A DNA stretch of 64,000 bases from Diphasiastrum complanatum (Eukaryota > Streptophyta > Lycopodiopsida > Lycopodiales > Lycopodiaceae), in contig CM055094.1 of assembly GCA_029204225.1 (NCBI GenBank), positions 69,851,751 to 69,915,750 on the forward strand, written 5' to 3'. Position numbers and translations under genes: made by a program. The notes under the pieces are model-generated. The model had not been told where the DNA came from. It saw only the letters and a program-made list of their open reading frames with translations, and ran no database searches. Positions 54,901-64,000 of this stretch are shown piece by piece. Each line of letters starts with the position of its first letter. The stretch's first letter is position 1.

Positions 54901-56560
54901 TGGAAATTCTTTAATTGCAATATCTTGATGATAGCTTGACAATACTACGAGGGAATACAAAAATCAAACAATATTGGTATAGGTATTACAATCTGGAAAC
55001 TTGAAAGGTATAAAGAAAATAAAATTGAGAATTTTGCTCATCAATTATACCCATGACCAAATAGACCAAACATTTAGTTGTTTTTCTACAAAACTTGAAT
55101 GCAATAAACCAAATGTGTCATAAATATGACATATGTTTGATTTTCATAAAGATTACATTAGAATATCCAATGAGGAGCGTTGCATTGCATAGATTAATGA
55201 CATTAGCTTCCAACACTAGTTTAAAATAACAAATAATGAAGCTAGCAATACATATGACATGGTTAGCTACTACTATTGGCGTGCACTTGTTACAAGTGTG
55301 CCAACTACTACTCAAGTTAGGTTCCCACCAAGGTTTCCTCTAATGTGTATCTTAGAAGAACAAAAAGCTCAAAGGGACAATCGTTTGGTTGATCCATTGT
55401 TGCATTGAATTTTTGGGGATCAATCATTTGAACAACTTATATGTATTTTGACAAATTTGATTCATCATTGGCGGATCAAATTTTTTGGAACAAATAACTG
55501 ATGTATTGAATTTAGGTATTGCAAAATCAATTGAAGAATTCCAATGGCCTCTCAAACAGTATTAAGGACATAAATGAATCTACATAAGGCTCCAAGAGTG
55601 ATTGATTGATTGATACACCTATCTATTGCAAAACTAATCACAAAATCTTGATCTAGAAAGCAATACTGGATCCCACAATCAAGAGCAATAAAAAACATTG
55701 ATCAAACATGGAATTTTGACCCCACATGTGTACAGCCTACAGTACGGCTTGTTATTAGAGATTAAGTGGAATCAAGTTTAGATTGCAAAGCATTCACAAC
55801 TCAAGGCAAATGTGTAGGAAACTTGAGATTGCCAATGTGCTCTCAAAAAACTATTTTCTCACTATGGAATAATAGATTGTATCTACTATAGGGCTCTTCT
55901 CCTATCAAGTTAGGTGAAAATCCAACATGTAATAAGGATATTAATTGACATTTTTTTATCCTAATATGTCAATCTTACCTGACTCTAGAGTTTTGCCAAT
56001 TTGATGGTTAGGATGATCAACCACCTCCATGATTTGAGTTTGGTTCTATAATTTAGGAATCATGACCAAACAAACCTAACTAACCCTATGAATGAGATCT
56101 TAACCCATCTAGGGTAGGCTTGACACGTGTCAACATGTATTTACACATGTGGGACCCACCTATGTACAAATTTACATGATTTAATCAAGCTAAAATTGCC
56201 AATTTTGACAATGTTTCACAAGCCTCCTCAAATTTAGCTTGATAAAACTATGGTGAATCTATCTACAAATTATGCCAAAGCCTGTTAGATAACATCCTAT
56301 CGTAAGGGCTTGGCTTTCTCCTCACAAAAGGACTCCCAACCCCTTGACTCCTCCAAAGATATAGCCATCCTCTCTCCCCCTTACAGACTAAAGATGACAA
56401 TTATTCAAAGAGTAAGATTTTTTCACAAGGAGTATCTTAGACTCCACAAAGAGGGCGACAAAACAAATATATAGCTAAAGTGCCTCTGCGCTAAAAAATC
56501 TGGGCTTCCTTTTGACGAGAAGTCTCCAGCCACTGTTTGACAAAATACAATAATTTTTTT
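51951..56560. other. MON2 3' region and intergenic DNA, no gene recognised
   Basis: AT-rich sequence with only short frames lacking known motifs. The first few hundred bases should include the MON2 3' untranslated region; an (AT)n run lies near 52193-52206. No LTR, PBS or pol motif was found. Confidence 0.5.
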
Positions 56561-56688
56561 CAGCTAGCCTTCCGAACTGGACAGGTGATGTTTCTAACTT
56601 TTAATCTTTTTGAATTTTTTAAATTTTTTAGTATTAAATATTTACAGTAATTTTTGTTTCAAATCTGGGATCTGGCTGACAAATTTTT

Positions 56689-56921
56689 TTGACAAATGGG
56701 ACAGGTTTGAGATTAAGGATTAAGGGACAAATTCCGAAGGGGGTATTCACTTCAAAGAAAAAAACAACTCAGCCGTCTCTTGCTCCCATCCCTCAGGATA
56801 TGGGAATATCTGAGTGGAAGAACATGCAAGGCATTCATTCCCAAGATGTTGTTGTGAGCGTCAAGAGTGGCAAATGGACAACTCAGCCTTGCAGAAATGG
56901 GAAAAGAGATTCAAAGGTAAT
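56689..56921 (+). other. Possible exon of an unidentified gene
   Basis: The frame from 56689 (MTNGTGLRLRIKGQIPKG) runs through KKKTTQPSLAPIPQDMG and VVSVKSGKWTTQPCRNGKRD to a plausible donor at RDSK|GTAATT near 56919. A second stretch near 57005 can be read HESTRGHGEKPKFQDWAKC before a stop. The composition is protein-like and basic, but I recognise no family. It may be a pseudogene fragment. Confidence 0.3.
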
Positions 56922-57279
56922 TTTTATTCGATTTCTTTTCTAATTTCAGTTATCATTAAATTGAAGAATTACTAGCTTCATCTTCTTTCAAACACAAGCT
57001 TTTCATGAGAGTACAAGAGGCCATGGTGAAAAGCCTAAATTTCAAGATTGGGCAAAATGCTAGGCCTTGTACCCGAACAACTCCAAGGACGAGGAGCTTC
57101 AAACATTTTTTATGTTATTTAGAGACATGGTATGCTGACATTTTAGAACTGTTTATGTTGGGCATGAATATTTGTCTTTAAAGATTTTTTGTTATTATTT
57201 TTTCTGAACTGCTTTAACCATGCTTAACATAAGATTCTCACATGGTTAGCTCTACCTGTTTTTTGTACTCATTGTTCAA

Positions 57280-59400
57280 CAATAGTATTAGAGCTGATGT
57301 GTTGATTTTTGTAATATTTTCAACATTTAACAAGAAATTTGTGGCAATCATCTTCAAAAAAATTTATTATTGAGAGATTCAATGGCGACGACTTTCATTT
57401 GTGGAAGTATTGTATGAAGATGATACTATTGAAAAATGATTTATGGGATGTGGTTGACAGATCTACCGTACTCCCACAACAAGATGTTGAGCTAATTTTC
57501 AAATGGAAATCTGAAGATGATAGAGCAATTGGATTAATTCTCATGAATCTTAAGGATTTACAAAGCACATATTAGCAGCTATGAAACATCTAGAAAAGCT
57601 TGGGAATATGAGACCAAGATGTTACCACTCGTCTATACTTGAGGAAGAGATTCTTCTCATGCAAGATGTCAGGATGAACTTCCATATGTGGCCATATTAA
57701 GCATGTTTGATCACTTGTTGATCAACTTGCTCTGATTTTCATATGTTTCATTTTTGACCAAGAACCTATTATTCATAAGTAAATTTGTTGATCAAGGCCA
57801 TACTATCATTTTTATGCAAAACAACATTTTAGTCAAGATATGAATTCAATTGTCCTAGTCAAAGGTTATAAACATGGTCATCTCTATATGTTAACCCATA
57901 ATTGTGCCTTTTCAGTAGAAGAAATACCTTTGTCTACACCTATTTTTGACAAGAATAGCCTATGGCATCAATGCCCAGGATATCTCTACATGAGATCCAT
58001 TTACTATATGTTTTGCAAGAATCTTGTCGTAGACTTAGACATTACCAAACCTTTACCAAAAGATTGTGAGACTTGTATTTTTGGCAAACATGCTAGGCCA
58101 AGACTTTCCGAAGGCCAAGCTCACAAAGCTAATGGCATTCTAGATCTGATTCATTGTGATCTTCATGCAAACCTCATCATGTAAAAATTATGCATATTAT
58201 GCTTCCAAAAGTTCAAACGTCTATTTGAGATTCAAATAGATTGAAAGATCAAGGCCCTAGGCACAGATGGGGAGGGAGACACCTTTCTAAGAGTTAATGA
58301 GATTCGAAGGCAATTTTTTTTGAGCTACAGTCCTCAACAGAATAAAGTAGCCAAACAAAAGAATCGGACTCTTGTTGAGTCCGCACAATCCATGTTGATT
58401 AGTGCTAATTTTTCAAGTAAGTTTTGGGCAGAGGCTATTGCAACAGCCTGCTATTTTAGAATTGTTGCAGTACCAAGGTCATTAACAACAAAATCCTTGA
58501 GGAGGTTTGATTGGGTACAAAGTCGTCTGTAGATCATCTAAGAGTCTTCAAGTGTGTCTATTATGCGAAAATCATGTTAGAGCAAAGAAAACAATTGTCC
58601 AGTACCAAGTGCATATTATTTGGATATCCATTAGATTATAAGGCCAACAAAGTCTATGATCTACAAGCTAGTAAGACATTTGTTAGCATAGATGTAGTCT
58701 TCCTAGAAGATAGATTTCATGATTTCAAATTGAAGAAGTATAAAATTATTTGTGCCTCAAATGTTCAATCATTGTTTGCCAATGTTGAAGATATTCATGT
58801 GTCAAATCTGTCCACTTCACATTTTGAAAAATGCCATTCACCTTTTGACTTATATCATGAAGAACAATCAAATGTTTGAAGATCTGGTCGACGAACGATG
58901 CATCCACCAGAAATATCTACTTCTCATGCTTTTTGGATAGTAGTTGAAGAGCCTCTTACTATTCAAGATGCATTGTCTAATGTGGATTTTGAAAAGTGAA
59001 AAATAGTAATGGATGGTCAATACAAAGTACTAGTTAAGAACCATACCTTGACTCTTATTAACTCTCCTACCAAAAGAAATATCATCGACTGCAAGTGGAT
59101 CTTCAAAAGGAAGTATTATTTTGATGACTCCATATCCAAATGGAAGGCAAGACTTTTAGCCAAAGATTACTCACAACTACCAAGTATTGACTACACAAAG
59201 ACTTCAGTTCTGTTGTTAAACTTGCATCTATTCAAACCTTGTTGGCAACTGTAGCAACAAAAGACCTTGAAGTATATCATATGGATGTACAAACTACTTA
59301 AATAATTTTGTTCATGAAGACATCTCTATGCAACAACCTGACGGCTATGTCATTGAAGGTCTTCAAAATCTTTTAAAGACTACCCTTATTTTATCAGCAT
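57280..59400 (+). mobile_element. Decayed Ty1/copia element (copia-2)
   Basis: A degenerate primer site (ATAGTATTAGAGCTGATG, 57284-57301) is followed by gag (FIIERFNGDDFHLWKYCMKM), a GAG-preintegrase zinc region (LWHQCPGYLYM, CETCIFGKHARPR), the integrase end (SPQQNKVAKQKNRTLVESAQ), the integrase C-terminal block (VDHLRVFKCVYYAKI, VFLEDRFHDF) and RT fingers (CKWIFKRKYYFDDS, HMDVQT). It is full of stops and fades out near 59400 before YVDD and RNase H. No LTRs could be delimited. Much older than the copia array in the MON2 intron. Confidence 0.75.
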
Positions 59401-62400
59401 ATTCAAATGATTTCACGTAAAAGGAACATTACATACTTCACACCCACCTCATTGTACATTTAGCTTAACGGTACTTCTAAGCTATTTCTAAAATCACTTA
59501 GCAGTATCTATTGATATTGACTAATTAAGCTTACTTAAATTAGCAAAACAATTGTATAATCAAGCGTAGATGTTGCAGATAGCAAGAAGGCACAAGAGGC
59601 ACAAGAGAGGATGCCCAAATGTTTTCACGCCAGTGCTTGACACCTTCATGCTCAGTCCTTAGTCTGTTCTTTTTCTAGGCTTGTCCATTTGCAAAGTAGA
59701 TTTACTTATAACTATCTTTTTGTACAACCATACATTTAATATAGTTTGCATTCATCAAATGAGATTGTATCTTGTGTGAACAGTTGATGTTGATTCTACT
59801 TTCATTGTGATGTTTCTTTTTGCATAGTGTAGTTGTTGATTGAGTCAAAATGTAGAAACATGGTTGTCATTGAACACCTTAGTTTTTCTAACACTATAGT
59901 TGTCCTTGACACATTCCGACTCAATCTAATTGTAGGTTTTGTTGTGAAAGATGATCCATCTAAGTAAACACAATTGATTGCTCGTTATTAGAGTCTCCCG
60001 TAGTGCACATACTAAGCAATCAAGACATTCGAGCTTGTATCAATTTTTTATGACCATTCAGTATGTTTTCGTACTCATTTTCCAACAAGATGATTGTACT
60101 ATCCTAGAAAGAAAGCAAATCTAAGATATTTATGTACCATTCTAAAGCCAAGAAAGTTGGTGACATCACATTATAGTATTTGGACACTTCGGAGGCAATT
60201 TGGACATATACTATGCTGCCTAAAGGCTGAACCTCTTTTGGTTAGACCTGAATCTTGATTTTGAAACTTGTCATTGTACTCAAAGACATTCGTAGAAGTA
60301 ATGTGCTATGAAGGCTATATTGAGTGAGCTATAGCATGATTACATGACAGTTAGCACTTGGAGATGCAAGTAAATTAGATAGGCTTTTCAATCATAGCAT
60401 TTGAAAATTTTAAAAAAAAAAATTAACTGTGATATGGTTTTAGTATGATTGATCTTCACCCATATGTTACAAAGAAGTGTGTGACATCAACCCTCCTAAC
60501 ATCCCTACACAATTTTCGTCTCCATTTCTTCTTCTTTATGACCAAATCCATACTACAATGCATTACTCACCAATGGCAAAATTTCGAATCCTTTTCCAAA
60601 AAAAAGGTTCATCACTAAATATCAATTAAAAATCTAATTGGCGTCATTGAATGCTTTGTATTTAAATTTGACTCATAATTGCATTGATCTACAACAAAAT
60701 AAACAATTCAAAACAACACTTGCTTAGTACAAATTTCATGAGCACTAGAGCAACGTGTCACATTGTTCACTTGATGCTAGTCAAAGTATATACATATACA
60801 ATGTATTGGTTGATGATCTTGGATCACTGATGTAGGAGTCTCACTTTATAAATTGTGATCAAAGTTTTAAAAATTGAGTAGGGTTAGCAATGTCATAAGA
60901 ATATATGCATGGCCTATAATTCCTTTGAATATAATTTTATGAACTTTTGATCTAGCTATTTAGTAGACATTGATTTTGTCTTTTTAGTAGACGTCTCTTA
61001 GATATCAATGTGCATTTTGTATATCCGAACTCATGGTATTGCTCAAGTATAGCATATTGGAACCCATTTATTGTCATGTAGCTGCGAACAAAATACATAT
61101 TCCAGTAATGGGTCAACACAACGTGGCCAAAATTGCTCGCGTGTCATTAAGCGATATTGGAAAATTGCGAAAAGTGCTCAAAGATAATTGGCAATAGTAC
61201 TTCATGATAATAGCTCAAATTGGTAAGTGCTATGTGCACATGTTAAAATTGTGAGCACAAAAGGGGGGGGGGGGGGGGCTGGGCTTAGGATAAACCAACA
61301 ATTTGTATAATATTCTAATCATACCAAACAAGCCTCTAAAACATGAAAGCTTTATAAACAGAATGCTAGCTAGCACCTCAAAGAAATTAAGCTTACTAAA
61401 AGTTCTGTATGAGCAAGGCAAGATAGAAGAATCCCAAGAAAAATCCCATGAGCAAGAGAGGCTCCCATGAGAGTTGACACTGTTTTAAAGGTGGGGAGTA
61501 GGGAGATCGATTCTACATCCAACAATTGCATGAATATGAGTTTAAGCGTAGTCTGAGAATCTATATGGGGCAAGTCCAAGATGTAATGAGAGTTCGATAT
61601 GTTGATCATGCAAGTCTGAACACAAACTAGCCAAAACCAAAACCACGGATCTATATTGTATGTGATTTCAAAATGCAAGCAAGAAAATTTATAATCCTTG
61701 AACTATCTACAAGATGCAGTAGGAATGAGATCCGTTCTGTGATACCAGAAAAACGTACACTTAATTCAGAGACGGGGAAACGAAATCAGATAAAAGCTAA
61801 TTATAAATTCCAGACACTGGGAAAATGCTTGAAAACAAAAAGAACTAGCTCCAGATCACTCTCAGCACATCATATTGTCAATCCAACATAAATTATAAAT
61901 TTACAAGCTCACTGGGGACATGAGAGGGATCTTCAAAACGTAACAGGTTTCTAATGAGCCGAAGATGCCAAATCAATGAAAATATTCCTTTCAGATGAGG
62001 TTCGATGTTGTGCCAACTTTTTGCTTTAGCAAAAGCCAATCGAATGTGGTAGGATTTGCCTTCGACTTGTCAGCAGCTGCATTCAAAAGCAAGAGTAACG
62101 TACCCTTGTTTGTACCTTCCGAAACTCTTTTTAGATCCTATTTCCTGGCTTTCGCTTATTAACTTCGATTATCTTTCCATCCTATATCAAACCAGAAGAG
62201 ATCCACAATATTACATTTCAGTAACAGATTTTTGAGTGCTTTCATGTAACCTCTTGCCTTCAGTGCTCGAATACATGGACATGATACATTTGCATGTTTC
62301 TGGCGCTATTGTCAGCTCAGAAATCTACTCAAAAATACGTTTAATGACTGTAACATTGTGGATATCTGATGTTAGGTCAGAGATCCAATGCTGACTTGAT

Positions 62401-64000
62401 AACATTGTGGATCGCTTTTGGTTTGATATATGAGCTGATCTCCAGTGGAACAGCATCCTTTATAAAATTCAGAAAGACTTAATAGTCTTACCACCAGATC
62501 ATTTTCCCAGGTAAGCAACACAGAGTGCTTTGCTGAATGTTCTTGTAGTAAGCTTGACAATTTGAAAAGATTACAATTACTGCTGGAAGTAGGCAAGAAT
62601 CTTGATCTTTCAAGAATCGAGTTGTGTGCGAATTTGATGTATTCAATCGGCTCAAAACTTGATGAATATAAGTTGAAATAACCATGCAAATGATGCAATT
62701 ATGAGTTTGCGGATGGACGTACGTTATATCTATCTCGTGTTTTACGAACGAAACTTTTCAATCAACTCATGTTACATAATACATCTGACTGTTGTATTGA
62801 ATGGACACACCTACCTATGCATATCTCCGCGTGCCTGTTGAAAGACCGTTCAATCATTACGTCTTCTCACGCATGGATTGTCTCATCAATTACATTTCCC
62901 TGACCTTCCACTGGCCCCTCACAAAAACTACAGTGATACTGTGTGTACACTGTACATATTGATTGTGTGTATTATCAAATTGTACCATCTCAATCACTCT
63001 TGGAACTTGGGTCTTTCTTTCACTTTGTTTTCAAAGTTCATAAGAATTTATGATGATTTGCTTAAAAGTTCAGTTACCTGAATTATATTTTTGGGAGAAT
63101 CTTAGCATGAACACGGCTTCAATATTTCAATCTTTTAAGTTTACATGCGGCATTGTTGTTAAGTTTCCCAGCCCAACCGTTTTCGGAGAAACTATTGAGT
63201 GCCTCTGACCTAGCACTACAAGAGAAGCATAAGCATTGAACATGGAATGGCTTCTCCTTATTCAAATTGGCTAAAATCGGTGCCTAGTTATTTCATCTTA
63301 ATAAAATTCTAAAGCCCCTTTATTTCGTCCAGAATTTTGCTAAATTTGAAGTGTTAGTCTTAGGTGAGTTTGAGCATAAAAATGTGTCGTTTTTATCTTA
63401 TTGATTCTTTTAAAATGCAATCTTTATTATAATCTGGATGCCTTGCATAACATAGAGCTTCTTGTGATGTATGATCACCTTGTTTATCAATATTGTCATA
63501 TCTCTACTCATGCACACACTTTGAATTAGAGTAAATCCCTGAGATAAGAAAAGGAAATGCTAACCATTATGTCGTGCAATGCCAAGACAAATAGGATTTG
63601 AATGTAGCTAATTCCCTTGCATCCAATCTTAGCCAATCACGCTTCTTATTTAAAAAATCTGTGGCAATGTCCTTGTCATATACCACAACATTTTTGTTTT
63701 ATTAGAATAGCACTAAATAAAATGAGGGTGACATGTTGCGTACCCATAGGGCCAAGCTACCTGAGGTTACGATCTCATTATATGGGAGCTGTAGGTCGTT
63801 TGGATGCCACATGTCCTTCAATGCAAGCTTTATTCCGGGCGCCACTAGAGCCAACATTGTTCCCGATGCCAACAGCGCTCATACTACTCATGGTGCCATT
63901 AATATTGGTGCCACTCTTGTTGGCATCACTATGACCAAAATGCATCAATGTTCCTATGGATCAATTGTAATTGTGAAGGTTTCACACGTGCCCAACACCC
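59401..64000. other. Intergenic DNA, no gene recognised
   Basis: AT-rich, with short frames lacking known motifs on both strands. A run of 16 G occurs at 61263-61278. The frame 63617-63934 (+) is open for 105 codons but has no motif. No RNA gene or transposon end was identified. Confidence 0.45.

Noticed and set aside
52560-55315. Short frames (60-95 codons) on both strands after MON2
   Set aside because: AT-rich background, no motif, no conserved neighbour and no splice-consistent partners.
61263-61278. G16 run as a G-quadruplex or gene-related signal
   Set aside because: A lone homopolymer in intergenic DNA with no nearby gene; it may also be a sequencing artefact.

Overview
The window is nuclear DNA of a land plant with a large, transposon-rich genome. 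The evidence is one spliced gene with a plant-type protein, Ty3/gypsy and Ty1/copia elements primed by initiator tRNA-Met, plant-type LINEs and a small hAT-like element. The protein reads as fairly divergent from what I would expect of a flowering plant, and three introns exceed 10 kb. I therefore lean towards a fern, lycophyte or gymnosperm, but the sequence does not prove it.

The only host gene I can assemble lies on the + strand. It is the 3' part of a MON2-like gene (HEAT/ARM-repeat regulator of Golgi-endosome traffic). Eighteen exons between 5300 and 51950 join with consistent phases into 988 codons plus TAA. The 5' exons lie upstream of the window. Introns are sharply bimodal: fourteen are 89-725 bp, and three are 17.2 kb (5837-23079), 10.9 kb (23839-34737) and 12.8 kb (37524-50324). 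Nearly everything else before 50 kb is transposon material inside these introns.

Layout. 1-5299 (intron upstream of the first visible exon): decayed gypsy element, - strand. 5837-23079: diverged low-copy sequence, a second gypsy element with PBS and LTR (- strand), a gypsy gag remnant (+ strand), a non-autonomous LTR element arranged as LTR-internal-LTR-internal (14478-22105, - strand), a microsatellite, and a 641-bp hAT-like MITE with an 8-bp target duplication. 23839-34737: two apparently identical 4.93-kb units in tandem (24433-29360 and 29376-34303), each holding a LINE 3' end, a CT-rich stretch and a deleted gypsy fragment with LTR. 37524-50324: LINE pieces in head-to-tail series, split by a 7.6-kb copia insertion (39579-47217, - strand) that is itself a rearranged array of LTR and RT/RNase H pieces and carries a gypsy chromodomain-LTR fragment.

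After the stop codon at 51950 the sequence is AT-rich with little coding signal, apart from a decayed copia element at 57280-59400 (+ strand) and a possible small exon near 56.7 kb.

I found no tRNA or rRNA gene, CRISPR array, or new gene system. The observations most worth following are structural: a conserved covarying hairpin at the 3' ends of the LINEs, the tandem 4.9-kb duplication with a templated junction, the two tandem LTR-element arrays, and the non-autonomous element with a leader minisatellite and a long hydrophobic reading frame in place of pol.
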